Counted from the stretch's first letter, positions 41,680 through 50,948 are shown. The stretch is 64,000 nt of DNA from Paenibacillus timonensis (GCF_022427145.1 NZ_JAKSXN010000011.1:1-64000), one strand, 5' to 3'. Made by a program: numbers and translations. Notes: generated by a model from the letters alone, not told the origin.

Positions 41680-42384
41680 ATGGGGTTTTCGCAGGAGCTG
41701 CGCCGTCAAGCGGACGAGATTTATCAAGCAATCTTCGATCATCCGTTCGTCAAAGGCATCGCTAGCGGTCAACTGGGGAGAGAACAGCTTATTCATTACG
41801 TCAAGCAGGATTACGAATATTTGAACGCCTACATGCGGATTTACGGGATCGCGGTTTCCAAAAGCCGGACCCGCGAGGAGATGGCGATGTTCAATGAACA
41901 GATCGACTTCATTCTGAACAGTGAAATTCACCCTCATCAGAATTTTTGCCGGGTGGCCGGAGTGAAATTTGAAGAGATGCAGGGCTATCCGCTCGCGCCT
42001 TCGGCGCATCATTACATCCGCCATATGCTGACGGTGGCCCATGAAGGAAGTTTGGGTGAAATTTACGCCGTGCTTTTGCCTTGCCCGTGGACCTATCTGG
42101 AGATCGGGCAGAGGCTGCTGGAGGAAGTGAAGCCGACACCGGAGCATCCATTCTATGAATGGATCCATTTCTACGGCCAGCGTTCGGGAGGCGTAACGGA
42201 GAAGTTCGCCCGGGCATTGGACCGATGGGCGGAAACCGCTCATCCGGCGGAGCGCCAAAGGATGACCGAGCATTTTCTGCAGAGCTGCCAATTGGAATAT
42301 CTATTTTGGGACATGGCCTATCGGCTGGAAGACTGGCCAGTTGCGATGCCAATGAATCGGCTGGACTCCGCGGCGAGTCGCTGA
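41680..42384 (+). CDS. tenA: Aminopyrimidine aminohydrolase (thiaminase II) TenA
   Basis: TenA salvages the pyrimidine part of degraded thiamine by hydrolysing aminopyrimidine. The 234-residue helical product has HPFVKGIASGQL near residue 18, the catalytic-region Tyr/Glu motifs DYEYLNAY and LPCPWTYLEIG with the active Cys, and EWIHFYG. ATG 41680 follows GGGAGGTGG. It is the first gene under the TPP riboswitch. Confidence 0.94.
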   Translation: MGFSQELRRQADEIYQAIFDHPFVKGIASGQLGREQLIHYVKQDYEYLNAYMRIYGIAVSKSRTREEMAMFNEQIDFILNSEIHPHQNFCRVAGVKFEEMQGYPLAPSAHHYIRHMLTVAHEGSLGEIYAVLLPCPWTYLEIGQRLLEEVKPTPEHPFYEWIHFYGQRSGGVTEKFARALDRWAETAHPAERQRMTEHFLQSCQLEYLFWDMAYRLEDWPVAMPMNRLDSAASR

Positions 42385-42430
42385 TGAATTCCTGGAATCC
42401 ATTAACTGATCGAAAGAGAGGATGAAATTC

Positions 42431-43279
42431 ATGAGTTTGCTGGAAAAAGATCTGTCCGCTGTGCTGGAAAAAGTTCAAAACACGAAACCGCTCGTTCATA
42501 ACATGACCAACGTCGTCGTCACGAATTTTACGGCGAACGGTTTGTACGCGCTTGGCGCGTCGCCGGTCATGGCCTACGCGCAGGAGGAGGTGGCCGAAAT
42601 GGCCAAAATCGCCGGCGCGCTCGTCCTGAACATCGGCACGCTGTCGACGCCGCAGGTCGAGGCGATGATCCTCGCCGGCCGGTCGGCGAACGCCCATGGC
42701 GTGCCGGTACTGCTCGACCCGGTCGGCGCGGGAGCGACCGCTTTCCGCACCGAATCGGCCCTGCGCATCCTGCGCGAGGTGAAGGTGTCGCTCCTGCGCG
42801 GCAACGCGGCGGAAATCGCCCATCTCGTCGGGGAGTCCCGCGAGATCAAGGGCGTTGACGCCGGTAACAGCGCAGACGGCGAGGCGGCTGATCTCGCGGT
42901 ACGGGCCGCGCGGGCGCTGAACACGGTCGTGGCGATCACCGGCCGTGAAGACGTCATCACCGACGGGCTGCAGTGCCGGATCGTCAGCGGCGGGGATGCG
43001 CTGCTGACCCAGGTAACCGGCACGGGCTGCCTGCTCACGTCGGTGCTGGGCGCTTTCGCCGCGGTGGAGCGCGACCTGCTGCTGGCCGGCACCGCCGGGC
43101 TGGCGTTCTACGGCGCCGCCGCGTCCCGCGCTGCCGAGCGCACGGCCGCCGCCGGCCCGGGCAGCTTCCAGATCGCGTTCCTCGACGAGCTGGCGAAGCT
43201 GCATCCGCATTCGCTGAAGGGCCACGCGGCGGTGCGCGAAATGCAGGCGACCGGCGCCGGCGGATGGTGGGTCGGATGA
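42431..43279 (+). CDS. thiM: Hydroxyethylthiazole kinase
   Basis: ThiM phosphorylates the thiazole alcohol for thiamine salvage. The 282-residue ribokinase-fold protein has [11 protein letters not shown] near the N-terminus, [16 protein letters not shown] and the anion-hole [17 protein letters not shown] 42431 is 10 nt after AGAGAGG; an in-frame ATG at 42422 is too close. The stop overlaps thiD (ATGA). Confidence 0.94.
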   Translation: MSLLEKDLSAVLEKVQNTKPLVHNMTNVVVTNFTANGLYALGASPVMAYAQEEVAEMAKIAGALVLNIGTLSTPQVEAMILAGRSANAHGVPVLLDPVGAGATAFRTESALRILREVKVSLLRGNAAEIAHLVGESREIKGVDAGNSADGEAADLAVRAARALNTVVAITGREDVITDGLQCRIVSGGDALLTQVTGTGCLLTSVLGAFAAVERDLLLAGTAGLAFYGAAASRAAERTAAAGPGSFQIAFLDELAKLHPHSLKGHAAVREMQATGAGGWWVG

Positions 43280-44094
43280 GCCGGATCGCCAGAGCGCTGA
43301 CGATCGCCGGGTCGGACAGCGGCGGCGGGGCCGGCATTCAGGCCGACATCAAAACGTTCCAGGAACTGGACGTTTACGGAATGTCGGCGATCACCGCCGT
43401 GACGGTTCAGAACACGCTAGGCGTGTCGAACGTCTACCCGCTGCCGCCGGAAGCGGCGGCGGAGCAGATCGAGGCGGTCGGCTCCGACCTCGGCGTGGAT
43501 GCGCTGAAGACGGGGATGCTGTTCAGCGCCGAAATCATCGAGGCGGTTGCCGCCCAAATCCGCGCTTTCGGCTGGACCCAAGTGGTCGTCGACCCGGTGA
43601 TGGTCGCCAAAGGCGGGGCTTCCTTGCTCCAGCCGGAAGCGGTGCAGGCGCTGCGCGATCGGCTATTGCCGCTGGCCAGCATCGTGACGCCCAACCTCCC
43701 TGAGGCGGAGGTGTTGTCCGGCCGGTCCATCCGCAGCATGGAGGATCGCCGCGAGGCGGCAAAGCGAATCTGCGCGTACGGGTCGCGGCAGGTCGTCATC
43801 AAAGGCGGCCATGATGCCGATCCCGGCGATCGCATCGTCGATTTGTATTATGACGGAGCGACCTTCACGGAGCTCATCGGGCAGCGGATTCCCACACCGC
43901 ATACGCATGGCACGGGCTGCACGTTCTCGGCCGCGCTGACGGCGGAGCTCGCCAAGGGAACGCCGGCCCTGGAGGCGGTGCGGATCGCACGGGCCTTCAT
44001 TCAGGCGGCGATTGAACATGGGCTTGGTCTGGGGCAAGGGCACGGCCCGACCAACCATTTTGCCTATCGCCGGCTGCAAGGAGCTTCCCGGTGA
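43276..44094 (+). CDS. thiD: Bifunctional hydroxymethylpyrimidine kinase/phosphomethylpyrimidine kinase
   Basis: ThiD makes HMP diphosphate. The 272-residue product has [20 protein letters not shown] (about 8-27), [19 protein letters not shown] and [13 protein letters not shown], all typical of ThiD. It starts within the thiM stop codon region and ends in GTGA shared with thiE, so the salvage genes are translationally coupled. Confidence 0.95.
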   Translation: MSRIARALTIAGSDSGGGAGIQADIKTFQELDVYGMSAITAVTVQNTLGVSNVYPLPPEAAAEQIEAVGSDLGVDALKTGMLFSAEIIEAVAAQIRAFGWTQVVVDPVMVAKGGASLLQPEAVQALRDRLLPLASIVTPNLPEAEVLSGRSIRSMEDRREAAKRICAYGSRQVVIKGGHDADPGDRIVDLYYDGATFTELIGQRIPTPHTHGTGCTFSAALTAELAKGTPALEAVRIARAFIQAAIEHGLGLGQGHGPTNHFAYRRLQGASR

Positions 44095-44774
44095 GCGGCG
44101 GCGTCGGAAGCGGCCGCATTGCGGATGGACGCATGCGCGAGTTGCTGCGGACGTATCTCGTCCTCGGCAGCGTAAACTGCCGGGAAGAGCCGCTGCGGGT
44201 ATTGGAAGAGGCGCTTGCCGGCGGCGTCACGCTGGTGCAGTTCCGCGAGAAAGGGCCGGGGGCGCTCTCGGGGGAGCCGCTGCGGGCGCTTGCCGTCCAG
44301 CTGCAAGCCGCCTGCCGCCGGCGGGGCGTGCCGTTCCTCGTTAATGATGACGTGGAACTGGCTCTCGCGATCGGAGCCGACGGCGTTCACGTCGGCCAGG
44401 GGGACGAGGCGGCCGCGCGGGTCCGCGCCCGGATCGGCGACCGCATCCTCGGCGTCTCCGCGCACACGTTCGCCGAAGCGGAGGCCGCCGTGCGGCACGG
44501 CGCCGATTACCTCGGCATCGGGCCGATCTATCCCACGGCCTCGAAAGCGGATGCCAAGGCGCCGCAAGGGCCGGAAATTCTCCGCGAGCTGCGCGCCCGG
44601 GGCATCGACTTGCCGCTGGTCGGCATCGGCGGCATCACTGCGGAGACGGCGAGCGACGTGGTCCGCGCCGGGGCGGATGGCGTCGCCGTGATCTCCGCGG
44701 TCACGATGGCGCCTGACGTCCGTGAATCGGCGACGCGCTTATACGCGGCCGTTGCAGCTGATTCCCTTTCATAA
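44091..44774 (+). CDS. thiE: Thiamine phosphate synthase
   Basis: ThiE joins HMP diphosphate with thiazole phosphate. The 227-residue barrel has VTLVQFREKGPGA near 47-59, PFLVNDDVELALAIGADGVHVGQGDEAA near 82-110 and GIGGITAETASDV. GTG 44091 overlaps the thiD stop. An N-terminal extension (about 15 residues before MRELL) is slightly longer than usual, so a later start is possible. With tenA, thiM and thiD it forms a salvage operon without thiC or thiG. Confidence 0.94.
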   Translation: MSGGVGSGRIADGRMRELLRTYLVLGSVNCREEPLRVLEEALAGGVTLVQFREKGPGALSGEPLRALAVQLQAACRRRGVPFLVNDDVELALAIGADGVHVGQGDEAAARVRARIGDRILGVSAHTFAEAEAAVRHGADYLGIGPIYPTASKADAKAPQGPEILRELRARGIDLPLVGIGGITAETASDVVRAGADGVAVISAVTMAPDVRESATRLYAAVAADSLS

Positions 44775-44793
44775 CTCCATCTCTATATACACT

Positions 44794-44825
44794 CCAGACC
44801 TTTGCCTACATAGGCAAAGGTCTGG
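44794..44825 (+). terminator. Hairpin after thiE
   Basis: CCAGACCTTTGCCT pairs perfectly with AGGCAAAGGTCTGG around ACAT; no T-tract follows, so it may act as a terminator or an mRNA end stabiliser. Confidence 0.6.
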
Positions 44826-44919
44826 CAATTTATGGGATGTTTGGCAGGGAGAATTCGCATTTTATCGTCGCTTGCCATGAATTAAGCGTGAATCGATGTT
44901 TTTTTAAATCCAACTCCTG

Positions 44920-44928
44920 TGGTATAAT
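44920..44928 (+). promoter_or_regulatory. Extended -10 promoter for the ECF sigma gene
   Basis: TGGTATAAT, about 165 bases before the ATG at 45093. The -35 region is TTTAAA-like. The rest of 44826-45092 shows nothing recognisable. Confidence 0.45.
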
Positions 44929-45092
44929 ATCCTCGAAGTTTGGCTACGCTGTTAATTTGCTTTCATGTCGATTGGATTTTTTTATCGAAGTTACATAGAT
45001 CACCGCAACTTTTTTAACCCTGTTCGGTAATAATTGGTGTTGGAATCGAACGGGAAGAAGGCCCATGGAAGCGCGAGGAGGATCGCACCCAA

Positions 45093-45686
45093 ATGACGGA
45101 TTCCCAAATGATTCGCGAGATTAAGGAAGGCAATACGGAGCTGTATTCGGAGTTGATGCGAAGGTATCAGCGGAAGATATTGGCCTTCGTTTACCACATG
45201 TTAAAGAGCGCTCATATGGAGCTGCTTGCCGAAGATTTATGCTCGGAAACGTTCTATAAAGCATTTCGCAGTTTGCACTCCTTCAGAGAGGTAGATGCTT
45301 CTTTCTCAACCTGGCTGTACACGATAGCCCGTAACACGGTGCTCAGCGAACTCCGTAAGCAAAGAAACGGCAACATCCCCTTGGACGAAAGCGGGATCGT
45401 TCCCGTAGCTCCAAGCGAGGTCGCTCCGGAGCAAGCGGTATTGCGGAGCGAGAAAGTGGGCATGGTGAGAGAAGCCATCAACAATCTGCCGGAGAAGCAA
45501 AGATCGGCTTTGATCTTGCGCGAATACGATCAATTGGATTATCAGGAGATCGCGAATATTCTGGGACAAAGCGTCAGCGCCGTGAAGTCGCTGTTGTTCC
45601 GGGCGCGCAGCAGTGTAAAAAGTCAGCTTGAACCCTACTTTTATGAACCCATCTACGAGCATTACGAAGGGATGAAAAGCAGATGA
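45093..45686 (+). CDS. ECF-type RNA polymerase sigma factor
   Basis: The 197-residue product has sigma region 2 (about 15-85, with LAEDLCSETFYKAFRSLHSF and STWLYTIARN) and region 4 (about 125-180, LPEKQRSALILREYDQLDYQEIA with the recognition helix VSAVKSLLFRARSSVK). There is no region 3, which places it in the ECF group, resembling SigW-like factors. It overlaps the anti-sigma gene by ATGA. The signal and regulon are unknown. Confidence 0.9.
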   Translation: MTDSQMIREIKEGNTELYSELMRRYQRKILAFVYHMLKSAHMELLAEDLCSETFYKAFRSLHSFREVDASFSTWLYTIARNTVLSELRKQRNGNIPLDESGIVPVAPSEVAPEQAVLRSEKVGMVREAINNLPEKQRSALILREYDQLDYQEIANILGQSVSAVKSLLFRARSSVKSQLEPYFYEPIYEHYEGMKSR

Positions 45687-46285
45687 ATTGTAGAGAGGCC
45701 CAAGAATTGTTCGGATTGTTACGGGACTTGCCCGAACAACACCCTCAGCGGCTAATGCTGGAGCGGCATCTTTTGGGCTGCGAGTCTTGCGCGGGCGAAT
45801 ACCAGCAATGGGAAGAAAGCCTGGACATGCTGCAGTACATACCGTTGGAAGTGACGGAAGAGCAGGCGGAGGCGGTCAACCGGCGGGTGATGGATCGGAT
45901 CTATGCCGAATCGCCATGGCTGGCTCCCGACGTCAAGCGCGGCGTCACCCGCCGTTTCCGGCGGAGAGTCGTATTTTGGGCCGCTAGTTTTCTGGCCATC
46001 TTCTTATGCAGCTTCGTTTTCCTGCTGATGGATCAAACATCGTCGAACCGGGAAGCGGCCGAGCCGATGACCGGAATTCTTCCGACCGCCGTCGCGGCAG
46101 CCGAGTCGGAGACGGAGGGGTACGAGGATTTTTCGATCGCGTTGCCTAGCGTTTCGCGAGGAATCGTAGAACCTTTTGCCGTGCAGATGGGCCCGGCCTA
46201 TCCGCAATACTGGATGGTGCTGTCCATGGCGGGGATGCTGCTGGCACTCTTTTCCTGGAAAGGGTTGCGCCGCACCAAAAGATAA
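45683..46285 (+). CDS. Zinc-finger anti-sigma factor with two membrane segments
   Basis: The 200-residue product has an N-terminal anti-sigma zinc-binding motif MNCREAQEL followed by HLLGCESC (His-x3-Cys-x2-Cys near 31-38), then a membrane segment near 97-115 and a second one near 174-192. Such factors hold the cognate sigma at the membrane until a signal triggers release. Translational coupling to the sigma gene supports the pairing. The extracytoplasmic loop between the segments is about 58 residues and matches nothing I know. Confidence 0.85.
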   Translation: MNCREAQELFGLLRDLPEQHPQRLMLERHLLGCESCAGEYQQWEESLDMLQYIPLEVTEEQAEAVNRRVMDRIYAESPWLAPDVKRGVTRRFRRRVVFWAASFLAIFLCSFVFLLMDQTSSNREAAEPMTGILPTAVAAAESETEGYEDFSIALPSVSRGIVEPFAVQMGPAYPQYWMVLSMAGMLLALFSWKGLRRTKR

Positions 46286-46296
46286 ACGTAGTTCGC

Positions 46297-46337
46297 AAAA
46301 CGCTTCTCCCGCTATTGGAGCGGGCGGGGCGTTTTTT
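46297..46337 (+). terminator. Terminator after the anti-sigma gene
   Basis: AACGCTTCTCCCGCT pairs with AGCGGGCGGGGCGTT around ATTGG, followed by TTTTTT. Confidence 0.85.
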
Positions 46338-46357
46338 ACATCTAAAGGGGGATGAAT

Positions 46358-46957
46358 ATGCTCGTTGGTTTGATTCGCCACGGACTAACCGATTGGAACG
46401 CAATAGGAAGAATTCAAGGGCAAAGCGATATTCCCTTGAACGATGAGGGGCGGCGACAAGCCGGGCTGCTTGGCAAAAGATTGAAGGAAGAAGGCGAATA
46501 CCGCTGGGATTTCGTCCTGACGAGCAACTTGTCGCGGGCGCGGGAGACCGGCGCGATCTTGGCCGAGACGTTGGGCATTCCGCTGTACGATCCCGATTCT
46601 CGGCTGATGGAACGTTCGTTTGGCCAGGTTGAGGGCATGACCTTGGTGGAAAGGGAAACGTTATGGGGGAAAGATTGGGACCGGCACGAGCTAGGGCAGG
46701 AAAAAGACGAGGAGATCCGTCAGCGGGCCTTGTCCTTCATGAGCGATTTGGCAGAGCGTTACCCCGATAACAATGTGTTGGTCGTATCGCATGGCGGCCT
46801 GTTGGCCCAATTATATATTGCTTTGTACCAGGAGAAATGCCAGGAGCGGATCGGCAACTTGTCTTTATCCATTTTGGAGAGAAAAGAACAATCCTGGGAC
46901 TTGCGTTTATATAATTGCACGCGCCACTTGCAGGAAAGCGTGAAGGAACCGAAGTAA
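46358..46957 (+). CDS. Histidine phosphatase family protein (phosphoglycerate mutase-like)
   Basis: The 199-residue product has the phosphohistidine motif LIRHGLTDWN at about 4-13, a second Arg in TSNLSRARETG, the acid in LMERSFGQVEG and a late VVSHGGLLAQL with the second His. Size and lack of a 2,3-bisphosphoglycerate-specific motif suggest a broad-specificity phosphatase rather than a glycolytic mutase. ATG 46358 is preferred over ATG 46352 because AAAGGGGGA lies 7 nt upstream. The substrate is unknown. Confidence 0.85.
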   Translation: MLVGLIRHGLTDWNAIGRIQGQSDIPLNDEGRRQAGLLGKRLKEEGEYRWDFVLTSNLSRARETGAILAETLGIPLYDPDSRLMERSFGQVEGMTLVERETLWGKDWDRHELGQEKDEEIRQRALSFMSDLAERYPDNNVLVVSHGGLLAQLYIALYQEKCQERIGNLSLSILERKEQSWDLRLYNCTRHLQESVKEPK

Positions 46958-46986
46958 ACCGGCTTAGGCCGGCTTATTTTTTTTGC
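46957..46986 (+). terminator. Terminator after the histidine phosphatase gene
   Basis: CCGGC pairs with GCCGG around TTAG, followed shortly by eight T. Confidence 0.65.
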
Positions 46987-47073
46987 CTATTTTTCGGGAT
47001 TTATTTCAAAGACCGGGAATAAACGCCGGAAAACCTTCCCATAATGGGATTAAAACGGCGAGGCGGTAAAACT

Positions 47074-48162
47074 ATGAATCTGGCGGATATGCTTACTTTT
47101 GCCGATATCGGTCAACTTAGCAGAATAGCGGACCATTACCGCTGCGAATGCAGCGGGCACTCGAAGCATGAACTGATTCAATCCATTCTGCAGACGGTAG
47201 GCCGCCGCGATTTCATCGAGCGGCATATCGGCGGGATGAGCATGGAAGATTTGCGCTTCCTGAACACCCTGCTGTTCGACGGACGCCGTCAGTTCAGCTT
47301 AGAGGAGCTGATCGCCTGCGCGCAGGGCTCGCGCTTTACGGAAGATGCCAAGGAGCGGGAAAGCCCGCGGGAAATGATCACCCGCTTTCGCCAGCAGGGT
47401 TGGCTGTTCAACGGAACGACCCAGCAGACCCGCTATCTGTTCGAGGTTCCCGAGGATTTGAAGCGACGGTTCCGGGAAGCTCTTGAACGCCGGTTTCTTG
47501 CCGAAGTGAAGGCGGCTGCCGCCGAACCGCCGATGTACCGGGAAGAGCCGGATATGTTATCCGCCGACCTGCTGCTCTTCCTGCAGTACGTTTCCCGGCA
47601 TGATATCCCCTTAAACAGCGAAGGCATCATGTATCGGAGAAACCAGGTACAGATCCTGGAATCGCTGCACGTGTCCGAGGGTTTGGTAGGCAAAGGATGG
47701 CGTTTCGGGTACGGCCGCCGTTTTAAGGATTACCCGAACCGGTTTGCGCTGCTGTACGACTTTGCCTATCATTCCCGTCTCATTCAAGAGACCAACCATC
47801 GACTGGAATTGACGGAGGCGGGAGCAGCCTATCTGGCGGAAGAACGCAAGGAGCCCATGATACAGTTCGTCCGCTTCTGGTTAAGATTATATAAAGGGCC
47901 CATTCCTAACTTGCTGTCTCTAGTCTACTGGATTGTGTCCTGTTCGAAAGATTGGGTGACGGTACCCTCGCTGTTTGAAAGAATCGAGGTGCTCATTAAA
48001 CCGTTCTTCTATGACACGTCGGCTTCGATTTTCGAAGAGCGGATTTTGCAGATGATGCTCCATTTGGGCATGGTGCGCTTCGGGGAAGACGAGCAGCGCG
48101 AACGGTATGTGCAGGCCTCCCCGTTCGGCAAACAGGCGGTTCAGCAAATCCATAAGGCCTAA
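47074..48162 (+). CDS. Hypothetical helical protein
   Basis: The 362-residue product is largely helical and soluble, with no signal peptide or membrane segment. It contains an N-terminal segment MLTFADIGQLSRIADHYRCECSGHSK, several leucine- and arginine-rich helices, and a C-terminal winged-helix-like stretch (about 300-355). It resembles the helical or winged-helix proteins found in front of XPB/Ssl2-type helicases in layout, but this is a weak impression. ATG 47074 follows GAGGCGG; an ATG at 47044 lacks a ribosome site. Function is unknown. Confidence 0.6.
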   Translation: MNLADMLTFADIGQLSRIADHYRCECSGHSKHELIQSILQTVGRRDFIERHIGGMSMEDLRFLNTLLFDGRRQFSLEELIACAQGSRFTEDAKERESPREMITRFRQQGWLFNGTTQQTRYLFEVPEDLKRRFREALERRFLAEVKAAAAEPPMYREEPDMLSADLLLFLQYVSRHDIPLNSEGIMYRRNQVQILESLHVSEGLVGKGWRFGYGRRFKDYPNRFALLYDFAYHSRLIQETNHRLELTEAGAAYLAEERKEPMIQFVRFWLRLYKGPIPNLLSLVYWIVSCSKDWVTVPSLFERIEVLIKPFFYDTSASIFEERILQMMLHLGMVRFGEDEQRERYVQASPFGKQAVQQIHKA

Positions 48163-48255
48163 GCGTTGGCAACCGCGATCAACGCACTTACATACACTTC
48201 TACAGCAGATGCTTTGGCCTAGACGAAGCGAGCCGTGCGGGCGGACTATGGTCCG

Positions 48256-48285
48256 TTGACAGAGGGCGACTTGAATTGGTACAAT
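48256..48285 (+). promoter_or_regulatory. Sigma-A promoter of the gamma carbonic anhydrase-like gene
   Basis: TTGACA (48256-48261), 18-nt spacer, TACAAT (48280-48285), 33 bases before the GTG start at 48318. Its position rules out a start upstream at 48276. Confidence 0.7.
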
Positions 48286-48317
48286 CACTCGCAATTCAAG
48301 CAGGGAGAGTGATAGGC

Positions 48318-48824
48318 GTGTTGATTCCATATCAAGGGAGATATCCTCAGATCGACGGCAACGTATTTATAGCGGAAGGAGCCAAGTTGATCGGTGACGT
48401 CCGCATAGGCAACGAGTCAAGCATTTGGTTTAATGCGGTACTTCGCGGCGATCTGGCGGAAATCGTCATCGGCAACCGCACCAATCTGCAGGACGGCGTG
48501 ATTGGACACGTAAATGCTTCCCAGCCTTTGGTCGTGGGCGACAACGTATCCGTAGGACATGCCGCCGTGATCCATGGATGCCGCATAGGCACGGGCACAT
48601 TAATCGGCATGGGGGCGATCGTCCTAAACGGCGCGGATATCGGTGAATATGCTTTAGTAGGAGCAGGTTCTTTAGTGACGGAAAATACGACAATTCCACC
48701 CTATACTCTTTCCCTGGGCTCACCTGCCAAAGTCGTACGGGAATTGAACGAGGAAGATTTAGAACGCATGCGGCGGACGACGGAAAGTTACGTGGTCAAA
48801 GGAAAAGAATATAGAATCCCCTAG
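48318..48824 (+). CDS. Gamma carbonic anhydrase family protein
   Basis: The 168-residue product is a left-handed beta-helix of hexapeptide repeats (IGDVRIGNESSIWFNAVLRGD and later). Likely zinc ligands are the histidines in VIGHVNAS, VSVGHAAVIHGC. The C-terminal helix carries ELNEEDLERMRR. Many family members have weak or no carbonic anhydrase activity, so the reaction is not assured. GTG 48318 follows CAGGGAGAG at 48301-48309 and sits after the promoter; earlier starts would lie in the -10 box. Confidence 0.88.
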   Translation: MLIPYQGRYPQIDGNVFIAEGAKLIGDVRIGNESSIWFNAVLRGDLAEIVIGNRTNLQDGVIGHVNASQPLVVGDNVSVGHAAVIHGCRIGTGTLIGMGAIVLNGADIGEYALVGAGSLVTENTTIPPYTLSLGSPAKVVRELNEEDLERMRRTTESYVVKGKEYRIP

Positions 48825-48889
48825 ATGATCGATCCAAAGACATCTACGGCGCAAAGAGATCATTGAACGATGGTTTGGAGGTGCATCCT

Positions 48890-49075
48890 ATGGATCAGAT
48901 GAAGGTTACTTATGAAGCAATGCTTGGATTGGCGGCGGAAATGATATGGGACGAAGCGCTCCGGAAGCATCGCTCGGAACAGATCTACAACGAGATCGAC
49001 ACCGCCTTGGCGAATGGCGATGAGGTTGCCTTCCGGCTCCTGACGGATGAACTGAAAACATTGGAAGAACGCTAA
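48890..49075 (+). CDS. Small IDEAL-domain protein
   Basis: The 61-residue product is almost entirely one IDEAL domain, with RSEQIYNEIDTALANGDEVAFRLLTDELK at about 25-53. In B. subtilis the same domain ends YpiB, a larger protein located between aroE and ypiF. Here the domain stands alone in roughly the same chromosomal neighbourhood. ATG 48890 follows TTGGAGGTG with 7-nt spacing. Its role is unknown. Confidence 0.75.
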   Translation: MDQMKVTYEAMLGLAAEMIWDEALRKHRSEQIYNEIDTALANGDEVAFRLLTDELKTLEER

Positions 49076-49079
49076 AGGC

Positions 49080-49132
49080 AAACCGCCCCTTCTGTTCACG
49101 AGGATGTTGAACGGATGGGACGGTTTTTTTGT
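49080..49132. terminator. Terminator between convergent genes
   Basis: AAACCGCCCC and GTTCA pair with TGAAC and GGGACGGTTT, followed by T-tract on the + strand. It separates the IDEAL gene (+) from the MFS gene (-). Confidence 0.75.
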
Positions 49133-49141
49133 GAACCGAGG

Positions 49142-50446
49142 TTAATCGTAGTTGCGGACGGCCGGGGTAAACATGACGGCCAGGACGGCTAACGTACCGA
49201 TCGAGGCAAACAGCGCAATCGTTTGTAGGCCGCCGATGGAGTCGGCAAGCCAACCGACAACGATGTATCCGATGGGGAGCAGGGCGAACGACCCCAGCAT
49301 ATCGAGGCTGGCCACGCGGCCGAACGTTTCCTGGGGAACCATCTCCTGCATGCTGGTTTCCCAAATCAAGCCAAACATCATCAAACCGAAACCCTCTAGG
49401 GCAAAGAGCACGCATAGGACAGCCGGCGCAGGGGCAGTAGCCATCAGCAGCAGGGAAATCCCGCTCAACAAGGCGCCGCCATAAGCAAACAGGCCGCGGT
49501 GCCGCCAGCGCTTCTTCGCTCCAAACAGCAAGCCGGCTGCGATCGCACCTATCCCTGAGCAGGTCACGGCGATGCCGTAAACATACGGTTTCAAGTCCAG
49601 GTGGATTTTGAATAACCAGGGGATGACCACGGTGATGATCGCACCAAAGCAGATGTTGACTAAGGAAAAGGCCAAGATGGTAATCCATAGCCATGGTTTG
49701 GCTCTCAGCACAGCCAAGCCTTCCTTGAAATCCGCGCTCATCCCCGCGCTTTTTCCGGTTTCCTTCGGTTGATAGGGAACGAGCTTCCGTAGTCCGAAGA
49801 GGCATAGGAAGGAAACGACATACGTCAGGGCATCGAGGGCGACCCCCCAGCCGGCCGAGAAGAACGTGACCAGCACGCCGCCCAGGGAAGGTCCGATCAG
49901 ACGTACGGCCTGATTGCTGATCTGCGTTAACGCATTAGCCGAATTCCGGATATCCGGGGTAAAAACTGCGGCGCGCGTGGCGGCGTAAGCCGGTTGGAAC
50001 AAGCCGTCCATTAAGCCGTACGACGTGACCAGGATAAACAGCAATTGAATCGTTAAGTCGTCCGTAAACAGAAGCACGGCTAAGACACCCATGACCGAAA
50101 AACGAAGCAGGTCCGTCAGCAACATCAGATTCGTGCGATTATAGCGATCGACCAGCGTACCGGAGATAGGCAACATGATGATATTGGGTAACATGTATGC
50201 AGCCATGAGCAAACCCATCGTGGTCGACGAGCCGGTCAGGGAATAGACGATGATCGGCAGAATGACCAAAGTAACGGAGCTGCCGAGGAAAGAAACGAGC
50301 TGTCCGAGCCATAAATAGGGAAACGCTTCGGACTTTCGGAACGGCTCGGCGAATCCTGCGAACGGATTCCTGGCCCCAGGCTTGTCGGCCGGCCGGGCCG
50401 CTTGCCTAGATGCATCGTCTTCCAATTGTGAAGTTTCAAGATTCAT
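49142..50446 (-). CDS. MFS efflux transporter
   Basis: The 434-residue product has about 12 membrane segments and the MFS motif A-like loop GTLVDRYNRTNLM after the second segment, the layout of the drug-efflux type of the major facilitator superfamily. The minus-strand ATG at 50446 follows GAGGAGGG; longer frames run into the regulator gene. It sits 19 nt downstream of the regulator gene at 50466, so it is probably regulated by it. Substrate unknown. Confidence 0.88.
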   Translation of the reverse strand: MNLETSQLEDDASRQAARPADKPGARNPFAGFAEPFRKSEAFPYLWLGQLVSFLGSSVTLVILPIIVYSLTGSSTTMGLLMAAYMLPNIIMLPISGTLVDRYNRTNLMLLTDLLRFSVMGVLAVLLFTDDLTIQLLFILVTSYGLMDGLFQPAYAATRAAVFTPDIRNSANALTQISNQAVRLIGPSLGGVLVTFFSAGWGVALDALTYVVSFLCLFGLRKLVPYQPKETGKSAGMSADFKEGLAVLRAKPWLWITILAFSLVNICFGAIITVVIPWLFKIHLDLKPYVYGIAVTCSGIGAIAAGLLFGAKKRWRHRGLFAYGGALLSGISLLLMATAPAPAVLCVLFALEGFGLMMFGLIWETSMQEMVPQETFGRVASLDMLGSFALLPIGYIVVGWLADSIGGLQTIALFASIGTLAVLAVMFTPAVRNYD

Positions 50447-50465
50447 AGAAACGGAACCCTCCTCG

Positions 50466-50948
50466 TCATCCTTCGGAACCTGCGTCGCTGTCCTGTACGC
50501 GCCCCAAGGTGAATAATACGCCGTATTCGGCGCCATCGGTGTCCTTTGCTTCCCATTTACGTATCAGGGCATCCAATTCGCCGATAAATTCCTGATATTG
50601 GTCCGTGGATAGAAGCAACCGCGTTGCCGCCCGGTATCGCGGAGCACCATCAACATAATTGAATTCCGTGAACTGGTCGGGCTTGAAATACGTTGTTTTG
50701 GAACGGTAATACTTCTCGATAACGCCGCCAACCGTCTGGGTTTTAACCAAGTCCAAGAGCCCGCCGTCATGCAGCTTCTGGATGTGGTAATGCACGTTTC
50801 CGGGGGTTTTACCCAGTAGATCGGCGACCTGCTTGGAGGTATGGGGTTCATTGGCCAATACGTTCAGGATCTTGATCCGCAACGCGCTTTCGAGGAGTTT
50901 GCTCTGCTCGGCGTTGATTGGCATAGGAACATTCTTGCTGCCGCTCAT
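50466..50948 (-). CDS. ArsR-like winged-helix transcriptional regulator
   Basis: The 160-residue product has a winged helix-turn-helix of the ArsR type: ALRIKILNVLANEPHTSKQVADLLGKTPGNVHYHIQKLHDGGLLD (about 22-66). The C-terminal part is a helical sensing or dimer domain. Start at 50948 follows AAGGAGGAGAAAGG. The consensus-like promoter and palindrome upstream suggest autoregulation together with the MFS gene. Confidence 0.88.
   Translation of the reverse strand: MSGSKNVPMPINAEQSKLLESALRIKILNVLANEPHTSKQVADLLGKTPGNVHYHIQKLHDGGLLDLVKTQTVGGVIEKYYRSKTTYFKPDQFTEFNYVDGAPRYRAATRLLLSTDQYQEFIGELDALIRKWEAKDTDGAEYGVLFTLGRVQDSDAGSEG

Noticed and set aside
41909..43225. A 438-codon open frame on the minus strand across tenA and thiM
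   Set aside because: Antisense shadow of two conserved thiamine genes; composition is artefactual.
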